Source of the DNA: a virus
Virus record (IMG/VR): IMGVR_UViG_3300042340_000507
Coordinates: 113,045 to 177,044 of that record
Strand: one strand, 5' to 3'
DNA length: 64,000 bases
Part shown: positions 1 to 7,856 of the stretch, piece by piece
Layout of the letters: every line of letters starts with the position of its first letter
Numbering within the stretch: the stretch's first letter is position 1
Program-made: the position numbers and the translations under genes
The notes under the pieces: model-generated
What the model was told of the DNA's origin: nothing
Seen by the model: only the letters and a program-made list of their open reading frames with translations
The model's database searches: none

Positions 1-41
1 AGATCCCCAACCGGACAAATCGAAGTTTCTAGTAAAACTGC

Positions 42-302
42 TCACTGGGCCAGGGTATTTTGAAGGGTTTTGTTAACTTGAAAAAAGAGGTGATCTACTC
101 CTAGATCTCGGGCTTCGAATCCAGTTGCAGCCAAAACTTCGGCCAGCTTCTCTTCCCCGAAATTCTCAGCTAGGACCTGTCTTCTGACTTCGGCCTGAAT
201 TTCTAAATCTGGAGTGTACTTGACACGGGGAACTTCAAGTTGGAGAATTTCTTGCTCAAATTCCTGGAATTTTTGGAGGTCTATTGGTTCTATTTTTTTC
301 AT
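42..302 (-). CDS. Small hypothetical protein (86 aa)
   Basis: I do not recognise this protein. It is 86 residues, charged and probably all helical, with an acidic N-terminal half (several Glu/Gln runs around residues 10-25) and no signal peptide or membrane segment. The ATG start (300-302) is the first in frame. It lies 35 bp downstream of the UV endonuclease gene on the same strand, so it is probably the last gene of a minus-strand operon that begins with the topoisomerase gene. The 41 bases to the left of its stop codon are too short to judge. Confidence 0.6.
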   Translation of the reverse strand: MKKIEPIDLQKFQEFEQEILQLEVPRVKYTPDLEIQAEVRRQVLAENFGEEKLAEVLAATGFEARDLGVDHLFFQVNKTLQNTLAQ

Positions 303-337
303 AAGTGCATTTTATATGACAGGTTGACTAAAAAATT

Positions 338-1264
338 TCATGGGAGAATGAAAGGAAAATCTCTGAGGTAGGCTAAGAGAGCAAGTTCTTTCATTTTGAC
401 CTCGAATTCTATATCTATCTCTAATCCGTAATGAGCCACACTTTCATAGATCCAATCTGAGTGGGCAACCTCTCTTGCCTGGGCATCTTCGTACTTCTTT
501 TTGGAAGAAGAGAAGTGAACTACGGGCACTGTTCCAGCCGGCCAGGTAGAGAAGCAGAGCTTAAGGGCTTCTTCTTCGGAGAGAGCAGAGGGGTGACATT
601 GATTATGAAGAAAGTCGAAGGTAATGGGAATCCCTACTCTCTGATGAACCAGCCTAAAAAGATCCTCGGCGTGAAAGCCAGACTTCTTGTCATCCACCTC
701 CACTACCAATCTTTTTCTGACATTAGGAGGAGTGAGCTCTACCTGTCGGCAGAATCTCTCTGCTGCTTCTTCTTTCGTAGGCTGGGAAGTGTTGACGTGG
801 ATGTTAATGGGGTAGAAATATGACTGATCTAAACCCATCAAATCCATAATTTCTGCGTGTTGCCTAAGATCTTTTTGGGCAGCCCGAACCACTGAGTCTT
901 GTTTGGATGCCAGAACTGCGAAGTGGGAAGGGTGGAAAGTTAGTCTTTGATCCCCCATTTTGGCCTCTTCTCCCGCCATTTGCAAAAAAGATTTGATCTC
1001 GGCAAACCCAGGTAGATCTGAAAACTCGTATTCACTACACCAGGGAAAAATATCAGAGGACATTCGATACATTCTTACCCCCTGCTGATTGTTCCATTTA
1101 ATGATTTGAATTAGATCTCTGCAATTGGCCAAAGCCAGTTCAGACACATAGTCCAGTCCTTTGGCCAGAAATGTTTTTTTCACCATTGACCTGTTGGTGG
1201 TAATCCGGGGTTGGCCCTGAGTTTCACCCAGAGTTAGATTGATGCAGCAGTAGCCGTGTCTCAA
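338..1264 (-). CDS. uvsE: UV-damage endonuclease, UvdE/UvsE family
   Basis: Predicted ATP-independent endonuclease that nicks DNA immediately 5' of UV photoproducts, starting alternative excision repair. Seen: a 308-residue TIM-barrel-type protein with family landmarks in order: RHGYCCINL at the N-terminus, RMYRMSSDIFPW near residue 65, FHPSHFAVLAS near 111, INIHVN near 152 and VVEVDDKK near 185. These His/Glu/Asp positions supply the metal-binding site in UVDE enzymes. The length is normal for the bacterial family. The only start that keeps the N-terminal RxGYxxIN motif is TTG (1262-1264), 11 bp after the topoisomerase stop, implying translational coupling. T4 uses DenV instead, so this phage has a different UV-repair enzyme. 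Confidence 0.9.
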   Translation of the reverse strand: MRHGYCCINLTLGETQGQPRITTNRSMVKKTFLAKGLDYVSELALANCRDLIQIIKWNNQQGVRMYRMSSDIFPWCSEYEFSDLPGFAEIKSFLQMAGEEAKMGDQRLTFHPSHFAVLASKQDSVVRAAQKDLRQHAEIMDLMGLDQSYFYPINIHVNTSQPTKEEAAERFCRQVELTPPNVRKRLVVEVDDKKSGFHAEDLFRLVHQRVGIPITFDFLHNQCHPSALSEEEALKLCFSTWPAGTVPVVHFSSSKKKYEDAQAREVAHSDWIYESVAHYGLEIDIEFEVKMKELALLAYLRDFPFILP

Positions 1265-1275
1265 GATAGAAGGTT

Positions 1276-3063
1276 TTAGATTTTATTTTGCAACCAGTTC
1301 TTACGAAGCTCTGAAGAATTACCGAAAGCCATTTCGAGCATTTGTTTAGATTTCTTATCTCCCACAATGGCAACTATTCTTTTATTTTTCATGACATAAT
1401 CCCAATCGTCCAAAGATAGAGAACCTAAACCTTTAAGATATCTGATGTTGGACATTTTCTTCTTGGAGCTAGCCTCTTTATACTCCGCCAGAGAATAGAA
1501 ATACTCTTTCTGCTTGTCACCAGAGGTAACCAAGGGTGTTTCTAGAATATAAAGCATACGTTTGGCAATAACCCAGGGAAACCAGTTGTGAAAGAGGGAG
1601 ATGAGAAGGGAAGTAATGTGGGATCCATCAGGATCCTGATCGGTGGCGATAATGATTTTTTGGTAGGGGCATTGGCCTGAGTCTAATCCTGGGTCCAGAT
1701 TCAGGATGTGCATCAATTCCAATATCTCTTTGTTATCTGAGAGGTCGGACAGATTTCTGGCGTTTTTGATCTTGCCTTTCAGTGCATAAACACCGTCCCG
1801 GGCAGGGCTTCTTTTCTGAAGAATACTGCCCATGGCCGATAGACCTTCAACAATAAAAATATTTTCTGCTACTCTAGAGTTAGGCGGAAAATACTTATGA
1901 GAGAATTTGATATTAATTGATTTTTTCTCTTTCCTGATTTTTTTGAGGGCCGTGTCTTTTTTTCTTTCTTCAACCTTATCTCTGATTTTTTTGAAAAGAG
2001 GTGTGGAAAAAAATTTTTTGATTTGAGGTTCAAACGAATCAGTAATAAGCCTTTCAATCTCTTCCCGCTTTGTCACATATTTGGTTTTGTTCTGGTCCCC
2101 GAACTTTACTAAGGCGGGGGGTAGGTTCAGAATTAAGCAAAAATCGTAGAAGTGATGACCCAAAGAATCCTCGAGTTCTCCGTTGATGAGATCCAGAATA
2201 ATCTTCTGGTGGATCCCTGTACACATGGCACTGTTTACAAAAGCTAACGACCCCGAATTCTCCGTTTTTTCCCAGATTAAAATTTCCCCCAGTGAATTCT
2301 TATAAGATAACTGGTGGAGAACATCGGTTGTAATATAAATTCTTTCGGGTCCCCAGTGAAACTCAATGTCGATTTTTCGGGTGTGAGCTTCAGATTCTAA
2401 GACTCTTTTCTTCAGAATCAGGATGGAATGAAGAATTTGGCGATCCCATCGGCACCCATCAAAAATTGTTTCTAAAGGCACAAAAGACACTGAAGTACCT
2501 AATTCTTCCGTCTGCCTGGGCAGAACCTCAGGTTTGCTGGATTTAAAATTCTTCCATTCCTGACGGTAGGATTCTTTAGTGTTAGTGGTGTGAATTGAAA
2601 AGAAAGATGACAGAGCATTGACTAAACTAACCCCCATTCCGTTGGTACCAATCAGAGTTTCAGAGGTGCCCTCATTGTCAAAATTAGAACCAGCTCTGAG
2701 CATAGAAACAGCAGTCTGGATGTTGCTCATTTTGCTCTTTTCGTTAATTTGAGATCCATCAACAAAACCTCCTCCGCTGTCAGTAATAGTCACTGAGTTT
2801 CGAATTGGATCCACAAAAACTTTTATCCAGGGCATGGATTTTTTCATGCGTTTGGCTTCATCCACACAGTTGGAAAAGACTTCGTCAAAGAGTTTGTACA
2901 TCCCAACTGAAATTTGTTTAGGGACCAGACAAATTTTATCGCTTTCTACCGAAGGAATCATTTCCTCCGATAACTTAACGGAGCCAACGTAGATAGTAGG
3001 CCTTTTTAATATGTGCTCGAAGTCGCTAAGGACCTGGATTTTTTTGCTGGGTTGGATAGTCAT
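1276..3063 (-). CDS. 39: Type II DNA topoisomerase large subunit (T4 gp39-like, GyrB/ParE-type ATPase and TOPRIM)
   Basis: ATPase/TOPRIM subunit of a phage type II topoisomerase, expected to pair with a gp52-like DNA-cleavage subunit that is not in this window. Seen: a GHKL ATPase domain with NCVDEA (65-70; Glu is the general base), DSGGGF (95-100) and the GTNGMGVSLV ATP-lid motif (139-148). A transducer region follows, then a TOPRIM domain with VEGLSAMGS near residue 405 and ATDQDPDGSHI near 472 (acidic metal ligands). At 595 aa it is close to T4 gp39 and lacks the C-terminal wrapping domain of GyrA. The ATG is at 3061-3063. It is the first gene of a minus-strand operon with the UV endonuclease and diverges from the repeat genes. 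Confidence 0.92.
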   Translation of the reverse strand: MTIQPSKKIQVLSDFEHILKRPTIYVGSVKLSEEMIPSVESDKICLVPKQISVGMYKLFDEVFSNCVDEAKRMKKSMPWIKVFVDPIRNSVTITDSGGGFVDGSQINEKSKMSNIQTAVSMLRAGSNFDNEGTSETLIGTNGMGVSLVNALSSFFSIHTTNTKESYRQEWKNFKSSKPEVLPRQTEELGTSVSFVPLETIFDGCRWDRQILHSILILKKRVLESEAHTRKIDIEFHWGPERIYITTDVLHQLSYKNSLGEILIWEKTENSGSLAFVNSAMCTGIHQKIILDLINGELEDSLGHHFYDFCLILNLPPALVKFGDQNKTKYVTKREEIERLITDSFEPQIKKFFSTPLFKKIRDKVEERKKDTALKKIRKEKKSINIKFSHKYFPPNSRVAENIFIVEGLSAMGSILQKRSPARDGVYALKGKIKNARNLSDLSDNKEILELMHILNLDPGLDSGQCPYQKIIIATDQDPDGSHITSLLISLFHNWFPWVIAKRMLYILETPLVTSGDKQKEYFYSLAEYKEASSKKKMSNIRYLKGLGSLSLDDWDYVMKNKRIVAIVGDKKSKQMLEMAFGNSSELRKNWLQNKI

Positions 3064-3161
3064 GGTGTAGAAGTGTAAATGTAAAACATAAATGCAATTG
3101 AAAGTCTTCTATGACAGAATTTTTTAAGGTTTCGAGGTGGTGCTATTCAGGGAGGTATAAC

Positions 3162-3171
3162 AGATATATAA
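3162..3171 (+). promoter_or_regulatory. Late-type promoter motif AGATATATAA
   Basis: AGATATATAA stands 3 nt before the GTG start of the first repeat gene. The same block followed by GG(G)CGTGAAACACC recurs before the second and third paralogues. It resembles the T4 late -10 box TATAAATA. The function is inferred from recurrence and strand orientation. Confidence 0.6.
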
Positions 3172-3174
3172 GGC

Positions 3175-4158
3175 GTGAAACACCTCCAATCCTTTTCCCT
3201 GTTCGAAGCTCGGAAGACTTCAGATCTGACCCAAAAGCAAAAGACTTTCCTGACCAAATACACGCAAGGGACCTGGTCGGTCAACCGACAGACCGGTCTG
3301 GTCGATGTGGAAGGAGATTTTGACTGTAGTTACAGCGGACTGAGGTCTCTATCGGGCATCTCGTTCGGACATGTCAGTGGGAATTTCTCCTGTGCCGGCA
3401 ACGATCTGACCTCCCTGGCCGGGGCACCCCAGACGGTGGGTGGGTATTTCTCCTGCGACAACAACCAGCTGACCTCCCTGGTCGGGGCACCCCAGACGGT
3501 GTGTGGGAGTTTCTTCTGTCAAGGCAACCATCTGACCTCCCTGGCAGGGGCACCTCAGACGGTGGGTGGGGTTTTCGACTGTTCCGGCAACCAGCTGACG
3601 ACCCTGGCCGGGGCACCTCAGAAGGTAAATAGGAGTTTCGGCTGTTCCGGCAATCGACTGATCTCTCTGGCCGGGGCACCTCAGACGGTGGGTGGGAATT
3701 TCTACTGCGACAACAACCAGCTGACCTCCCTGGTCGGGGCACCTCAGACGGTGGGTCGGGATTTCTGGTGTTCCCACAACCGGCTGACGACCCTGGTCGG
3801 GGCACCTCAGACGGTGGGTGGGTATTTCTTCTGCGACTCTTTCAAACTCCGGAGTGGGGAATGGAATCCCCAGGGCTGGTTGGCCATTCTGGCCACTGGA
3901 GATAGAAAAGCCCGGAGGCTGATTGTGACCCTGCCCATGTTCGATGCCGGCTTCTGGCTGCAGAAACTGAAGGGAGACTTGAAGAAAGACGGTCAGGTGC
4001 TTCTGCAGCTGGCAGACCTCTGGGATAAGTCAGGCTGGGAGGAGCAGAGACAGGAGATCGAACAGAGACTCAGTCCTGAGCAGCTTCGGGTCATCAAGGC
4101 CCTAAAGACCAAATTGGGCTACGTCAATCCCTGGAAAGACTTTGACGGGATTGTCTAG
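3175..4158 (+). CDS. Phage repeat protein, 7 x 20-residue LxSLxGAPQ repeats, leader-bearing (paralogue 1)
   Basis: Hypothetical protein of 327 aa. Residues 1-13 form the leader (V/M)KHLQSFSLFEA, which resembles a T4 capsid-targeting sequence ending in an LxE-type site. A conserved N-domain (KQKTFLTKYTQGTWSVN, then GLVDVxGDFDCSY) is followed by seven copies of a 20-residue leucine-rich-like repeat (core LTSLAGAPQTVGG-x-F-x-C) at about 70-220. The C-terminal domain of about 100 aa (FDAGFWLQKLKGDLKKDG to LGYVNPWKD) is almost identical in the two following paralogues. The GTG start is chosen because the leader and its 5' flank are conserved in all three copies. The gene is visibly more GC-rich than its neighbours. 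Similar repeats occur in other phages and metagenomes; the function is unknown, and a head-packaged protein is my inference. Confidence 0.85.
   Translation: MKHLQSFSLFEARKTSDLTQKQKTFLTKYTQGTWSVNRQTGLVDVEGDFDCSYSGLRSLSGISFGHVSGNFSCAGNDLTSLAGAPQTVGGYFSCDNNQLTSLVGAPQTVCGSFFCQGNHLTSLAGAPQTVGGVFDCSGNQLTTLAGAPQKVNRSFGCSGNRLISLAGAPQTVGGNFYCDNNQLTSLVGAPQTVGRDFWCSHNRLTTLVGAPQTVGGYFFCDSFKLRSGEWNPQGWLAILATGDRKARRLIVTLPMFDAGFWLQKLKGDLKKDGQVLLQLADLWDKSGWEEQRQEIEQRLSPEQLRVIKALKTKLGYVNPWKDFDGIV
3385..3837 (+). repeat. 60-bp tandem repeats, 7 units
   Basis: In-frame 60-bp direct repeats, each with a CTGGCC/CTGGTC-GGGGCACC-CAGACGGTG core, encode the 20-residue units of paralogue 1. Units are very similar at the DNA level and share blocks with the arrays in the next two genes, a good substrate for unequal recombination. 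Confidence 0.85.
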
Positions 4159-4167
4159 AGATATATA
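4159..4167 (+). promoter_or_regulatory. Late-type promoter motif AGATATATA
   Basis: Located 4 nt before the GTG start of paralogue 2 and just after the TAG stop of paralogue 1 (TAGAGATATATAAGG). Identical in sequence and spacing to the block before paralogue 1. Confidence 0.6.
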
Positions 4168-4171
4168 AGGC

Positions 4172-4954
4172 GTGAAACACCTCCAATCCTTTTCCCTGTT
4201 CGAAGCCCGGAAGACTTCAGGCCTGACCCAAAAGCAAAAGACTTTCCTGACCAAATACACGCAAGGGACCTGGTCGGTCAACCAGCAGACCGGTCTGGTC
4301 GATGTGAAAGGAGATTTTGACTGTAGTTACAAAAGACTGAAGTCTCTGCGGGGAATCTCGTTCGGACATGTCAGTGGGGATTTCTGGTGTTTCAGAAACC
4401 AGCTGACGACCCTGGCCGGGGCACCCCAGACGGTGGGTGGGAGTTTCTTCTGTGGCGGCAACCAGCTGAAGACCCTGGCCGGGGCACCCCAGACGGTGGG
4501 TGGGGATTTCTACTGTCAAGGCAACCAGCTGACTTCCCTGGTCGGGGCACCCCAGACGGTAAATGGGGATTTCTACTGTTTCAGAAACCAGCTGACGACC
4601 CTGGCCGGGGCACCCCAGACGGTGAGGGAGGGTTTCTACTGCGACTCTTTCGAAGTCCGAAGTGGGAAATGGAATCCCCAGGGCTGGACCGAGATTCTGG
4701 CCAAAAAAAATAGCAAAGCCCGGAGCCTGATTGTGATCCTGTTCGATGCCGGCTTCTGGCTGCAGAAACTGAAGGGAGATCTGAAGAAAGACGGCCAGGT
4801 GCTCCTGCAGCTGGCAGACCTCTGGGATGAACCAGGCTGGGAGGAGCAGAGACAGAAGATCGAACAGAGACTCAGTCCTGAGCAGCTTCGGGTCATCAAG
4901 GCCCTAAAGACCAAATTGGGCTACGTCGATCCCTGGAAGGACGGGATTGTCTAG
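4172..4954 (+). CDS. Phage repeat protein, 4 x 20-residue repeats, leader-bearing (paralogue 2)
   Basis: A 260-aa paralogue of the preceding gene. It has the same leader (KHLQSFSLFEA), the same N-domain and an almost identical C-terminal domain, but only four LxxLxGAPQ units (about residues 70-155), so it looks like a contracted version of the family. A small deletion in the C-terminal domain (IVILFDAGF against IVTLPMFDAGF in the others) separates it from its siblings. It starts at GTG 4172, 13 bp after the previous stop, with its own copy of the late-type motif. The function is unknown. The tandem arrangement, near-identical flanks and differing repeat numbers indicate recent duplication and recombination. 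Confidence 0.85.
   Translation: MKHLQSFSLFEARKTSGLTQKQKTFLTKYTQGTWSVNQQTGLVDVKGDFDCSYKRLKSLRGISFGHVSGDFWCFRNQLTTLAGAPQTVGGSFFCGGNQLKTLAGAPQTVGGDFYCQGNQLTSLVGAPQTVNGDFYCFRNQLTTLAGAPQTVREGFYCDSFEVRSGKWNPQGWTEILAKKNSKARSLIVILFDAGFWLQKLKGDLKKDGQVLLQLADLWDEPGWEEQRQKIEQRLSPEQLRVIKALKTKLGYVDPWKDGIV
4390..4640 (+). repeat. 60-bp tandem repeats, 4 units
   Basis: The same in-frame 60-bp repeat family as in paralogue 1, here with four LxxLxGAPQ-encoding units. The units keep the GGGGCACCCCAGACGGT core. Confidence 0.8.
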
Positions 4955-4963
4955 AGATATATA
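4955..4963 (+). promoter_or_regulatory. Late-type promoter motif AGATATATA
   Basis: Third copy of the block, 5 nt before the GTG start of paralogue 3 (AGATATATAAGGGCGTG, one extra G compared with the other two). Confidence 0.6.
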
Positions 4964-4968
4964 AGGGC

Positions 4969-6072
4969 GTGAAACACCTCCAATCCTTTTCCCTGTTCGA
5001 AGCCCGGAAGACTTCAGATCTGACCCAAAAGCAAAAGACTTTCCTGACCAAATACACGCAAGGGACCTGGTCGGTCAACCCAGAGACAGGGCTAGTGGAT
5101 GTAAAGGGAAGTTTTGCTTGTGGGGGTAAAAGATTAAAGAGCTTACAGGGCATCTCGTTCGGACATGTCAGTGGGAATTTCTACTGTTCCGTCAACCAGC
5201 TGACCTCCCTGGCAGGGGCACCCCAGAAGGTGAGTGGGGATTTCTCCTGTTTCAGAAACCAGCTGACCTCTCTGGTCGGGGCACCTCAGACGGTGGATGG
5301 GCATTTTTACTGTGGCGGCAACCGGCTGACGACCCTGGTCGGGGCACCCCAGACGGTGGATGGGGATTTAGACTGTTCCTACAACCAGCTGACGACCCTG
5401 GCCGGGGCACCTCAGACGATGGATGGGCATTTCTTCTGTTCCTACAACCAGCTGACGACCCTGGTCGGGGCACCTCAGACGGTGGGTGGGTATTTCTCCT
5501 GTTCCAGAAACCAGCTGACCTCCCTGTCAGGGGCACCCCAGAAGGTGGGTGGGAATTTCTCCTGTTCCGGCAACCAGCTGACCTCCCTGGCAGGGGCACC
5601 CCAGACGGTGGATGGGTATTTCTCCTGTTCCTACAACCAGCTGACGACCCTGGCCGGGGCACCTCAGACGGTGGGTGGGAATTTCTACTGCGACAATAAC
5701 CGGCTGACCTCCCTGGTCGGGGCACCACAGACGGTGGGTGGGATTCTCCGGTGCGACTCTTTCACACTCCAAAGTGGGGCATGGAATCCCCTGGGCTGGA
5801 CCAAGATTCTGGCCACTGGAGATAGCGAAGCCCGGAGCCTGATTGTGACCCTGCCCATGTTCGATGCCGGCTTCTGGCTGCAGAAACTGAAGGGAGACCT
5901 GAAGAAAGACGGCCAGGTGCTCCTGCAGCTGGCAGACCTCTGGGATAAGTCAGGCTGGGAGGAGCAGAGACAGGAGATCGAACAGAGACTCAGTCCTGAG
6001 CAGCTTCGGGTCATTAAGGCCCTGAAGACCAAATTGGGCTACGTCGATCCCTGGAAGGACGGGATTGTCTAG
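4969..6072 (+). CDS. Phage repeat protein, 9 x 20-residue repeats, leader-bearing (paralogue 3)
   Basis: The longest of the three tandem paralogues, 367 aa. It shares the KHLQSFSLFEA leader and N-domain, though residues around 50-60 diverge (SFACGGKRLKSLQG). Nine 20-residue LxxLxGAPQ units follow (about residues 72-255), then the conserved C-terminal domain ending GYVDPWKDGIV. The repeats carry a regular Phe-x-Cys two residues before an Asn/Gly-rich turn, as expected for stacked beta or LRR-like coils. It starts at GTG 4969. A degenerate AGATATAA remnant follows its stop (6073-6080). The function is unknown; an internal head protein or surface-binding role are both possible, and the leader favours the former. 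Confidence 0.85.
   Translation: MKHLQSFSLFEARKTSDLTQKQKTFLTKYTQGTWSVNPETGLVDVKGSFACGGKRLKSLQGISFGHVSGNFYCSVNQLTSLAGAPQKVSGDFSCFRNQLTSLVGAPQTVDGHFYCGGNRLTTLVGAPQTVDGDLDCSYNQLTTLAGAPQTMDGHFFCSYNQLTTLVGAPQTVGGYFSCSRNQLTSLSGAPQKVGGNFSCSGNQLTSLAGAPQTVDGYFSCSYNQLTTLAGAPQTVGGNFYCDNNRLTSLVGAPQTVGGILRCDSFTLQSGAWNPLGWTKILATGDSEARSLIVTLPMFDAGFWLQKLKGDLKKDGQVLLQLADLWDKSGWEEQRQEIEQRLSPEQLRVIKALKTKLGYVDPWKDGIV
5185..5750 (+). repeat. 60-bp tandem repeats, 9 units
   Basis: The largest array of the 60-bp family, nine in-frame units inside paralogue 3. Adjacent units differ by a few substitutions; variation is mostly at the F-x-C-x-x-N positions of the encoded repeat. Confidence 0.85.
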
Positions 6073-6090
6073 AGATATAACATAGGTAAA

Positions 6091-6099
6091 GTATATATA
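6091..6099 (+). promoter_or_regulatory. Late-type promoter motif GTATATATA
   Basis: GTATATATA ends 4 nt before the ATG of the lysozyme gene. It is a variant of the AGATATATA block and keeps the close spacing seen for the three repeat genes. Confidence 0.5.
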
Positions 6100-6103
6100 G
6101 ATA

Positions 6104-6985
6104 ATGAAAGAAAAAATAAGAAGGATTCAAAACTTCAGAGATTTTAGCAACTTGAATAGTTCCTTTAATTTAGATTTAGTTCTGGAAAAAATGGGTCGAA
6201 GAAGCCCAGTTGAATTGGCAAATTTACTGGAAAAATCCATCAAAGGTCTAGGAACGGACGAAGAACTGTTGCTGAAAACTTTATTAGAAATTCCTGATTT
6301 GAAAACTCTGGGGGAAATTGATGCCATTTTTGCTAAATTTCCAGCCGTTTATTCATATAGAAGTGTTGGATCCCTTATTAATTCCGAGTTAGGTTTTTTT
6401 GATCAGAAAATAATCGATGAAATAAAAAAACACACGGATCAATTGAAAGTCACAAATGACTTCTTACAAAAACAAGAAGAATCTCGTTTGAAGGACGAAA
6501 AAGTTAGAAGAACCGCGGAAGAAAGCATTAAATTGCACGAGGGTATTAAATATCAAATTTACCGGGACTCTAGAAAAAATCTATCAATTGGAATTGGAAT
6601 GAATCTAGAAAGATCGGATGCAGATACCAGGTTAAAGGAAATTGGGGCCAATCCAAAATTAATCAGGTCGGGAAAAGAGAAATTGAATGACAGTCAAATT
6701 CAGATTCTGTTTAAAAAAGACGTGGATAAAGCTATCGAAGATGCCAAATCTCTGGTTCCTGATTTGGGTCAACAGCCCTTACCGGTACAATGTGTTTTGA
6801 TAGAAATGGCATTCAACCTCGGAAAGTCGGGCCTGTCCGAATTCAAAAAATTCTTATCTCACATCCAAAACATGAATTACAAATTGGCTTCCCAAGAGAT
6901 GCTCAATTCAACCTGGGCCAAGCAAGTGGGGAACAGAGCAAAAGAGCTGGCCAAAAGAATTGAAACTTACGAAGTAAAAAAATAA
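6104..6985 (+). CDS. T4-type lysozyme (GH24) with annexin-like N-terminal domain
   Basis: Muramidase predicted to cleave peptidoglycan. Seen: 293 aa with a C-terminal GH24 domain (about 138-290) aligning with T4 lysozyme. LHEGIKYQIYRD supplies catalytic Glu146 and Asp155, SIGIG replaces T4's TIGIG (Ser161 for Thr26), and FNLGKSG and NRAKELAKRI match the T4 C-lobe. The N-terminal part contains VELANLLEKSIKGLGTDEEL (residues 36-55), the K-G-x-GTDE signature of annexin repeats, followed by a matching helical stretch to about 110. The N-terminus (KIRRIQNFRDFSNLN) is a weaker version of the leader found on neighbouring genes. The extra domain argues for a virion-associated lysozyme rather than a soluble endolysin; this is inferred. 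Confidence 0.88.
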   Translation: MKEKIRRIQNFRDFSNLNSSFNLDLVLEKMGRRSPVELANLLEKSIKGLGTDEELLLKTLLEIPDLKTLGEIDAIFAKFPAVYSYRSVGSLINSELGFFDQKIIDEIKKHTDQLKVTNDFLQKQEESRLKDEKVRRTAEESIKLHEGIKYQIYRDSRKNLSIGIGMNLERSDADTRLKEIGANPKLIRSGKEKLNDSQIQILFKKDVDKAIEDAKSLVPDLGQQPLPVQCVLIEMAFNLGKSGLSEFKKFLSHIQNMNYKLASQEMLNSTWAKQVGNRAKELAKRIETYEVKK

Positions 6986-6993
6986 AAAAAAAA

Positions 6994-7557
6994 ATGAAAA
7001 TACTGAACTTCGGAGAATTTAGGGATCAGATCAGTGAAAATCTGCAATATCACCTCCAAAATGATCTGACTCTAGCCACTAGCGTCTTTAGAATTGGCTC
7101 CGAAGCCTGGTACGGGGTAATAGATGAGACTAGACGCCTTTGGGAATCAAATTCGATTGAATTAGACGACGACGACACTTTTTTGATTAGCACCGAACTG
7201 GGCCGAAGGGGAATCTTTGAAGGGAAAGAGGTGTGGCTGGATTTACCTCTCCCTGAAGAGGATCTGCACGAGGCAGAATATAAGGGCAGGAAGGTTTCTC
7301 TGAACAAACCTTTCAGAACCCCGGGTGCTCCTAGAAAATTTGGGGTTTACACTAAAAACGAGTCTGGTAACGTCGTTCTAGTTAGATTCGGCCAGCCAGG
7401 TATGAGAATAAGAAATGACGATCCTCAGAGATCAAAATCTTTTAGAGCAAGACACAATTGTGATAACCCAGGTCCCAAATGGAAAGCCAGATACTGGTCC
7501 TGTAACGTGTCAAGATACAGAAAACTACTGGGCATTAAATCTTCAAGTCCATGGTAG
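6994..7557 (+). CDS. Conserved phage protein with KSFRARHNCDNPGPK...ARYWSC C-terminal domain
   Basis: 187 aa, function unknown. The N-terminus MKILNFGEFRDQISEN fits the leader pattern and ends in an I-x-E site. The C-terminal half contains VYTKNESGNVVLVRFGQPG and then KSFRARHNCDNPGPKWKARY-WSC. This block is shared by many T4-like and cyanophage proteins, often as the C-terminal part of larger virion or head-maturation proteins. Two conserved Cys and one His suggest metal binding or a disulfide. The gene follows the lysozyme by 8 bp, and its stop overlaps the next gene's start by 7 bp, so the three are probably one transcript. Confidence 0.75.
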   Translation: MKILNFGEFRDQISENLQYHLQNDLTLATSVFRIGSEAWYGVIDETRRLWESNSIELDDDDTFLISTELGRRGIFEGKEVWLDLPLPEEDLHEAEYKGRKVSLNKPFRTPGAPRKFGVYTKNESGNVVLVRFGQPGMRIRNDDPQRSKSFRARHNCDNPGPKWKARYWSCNVSRYRKLLGIKSSSPW

Positions 7558-7856
7558 AGTCTAGACCTTTTTCAGAAAAACAGATCGAGGAAAGCACCTA
7601 CGAAAGATTCTTTTCTGCTAAAACAGACAGATCCGAACTTCATTGGCACATTGATCTAGAAGATCGATTGGTGAGGGCTCTCGAAGAAAACGACTGGTTG
7701 ATTCAGTTGGACAACGATCTACCTCGGGAAATAGGGGAGCACGAATTACTTATTCCCCAAGGCGTGTGGCACAGACTGATTCAGGGAACTTCCGATCTCA
7801 GGATCTCGGTCAAGAAACTGAATCGGAATTTGACGTCATTAGAGTCTGAATCCTGA
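7551..7856 (+). CDS. Small cupin-like conserved phage protein
   Basis: 101 aa, translationally coupled to the preceding gene (start ATG 7551 lies inside its last codons). It contains ELHWHIDLEDRLVRALE near residues 29-45 and LLIPQGVWHRLIQGTSDL near 66-83. The paired HxHxDxED and PxGxWHRxIxG segments look like the two metal-binding motifs of a single small cupin barrel. Similar short proteins occur beside the KSFRARHNC protein in other T4-like phages, which supports the pairing. No specific reaction can be assigned. Its 3' end runs 47 bp into the convergent thioesterase gene. Confidence 0.65.
   Translation: MVESRPFSEKQIEESTYERFFSAKTDRSELHWHIDLEDRLVRALEENDWLIQLDNDLPREIGEHELLIPQGVWHRLIQGTSDLRISVKKLNRNLTSLESES

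Noticed and set aside
461-823. Plus-strand ORF within the UV endonuclease gene
   Set aside because: It is fully covered by a well-conserved minus-strand gene and has no recognisable features.
3349-5728. Long minus-strand ORFs opposite the three repeat genes
   Set aside because: They are antisense readings of GC-rich 60-bp repeats (RPGSSAGC-type repeats). The plus-strand frames have the leader, conserved ends and promoters.
3385-5750. CRISPR-like array from regular 60-bp repeats
   Set aside because: There are no unique spacers; the units are contiguous, in frame and coding.
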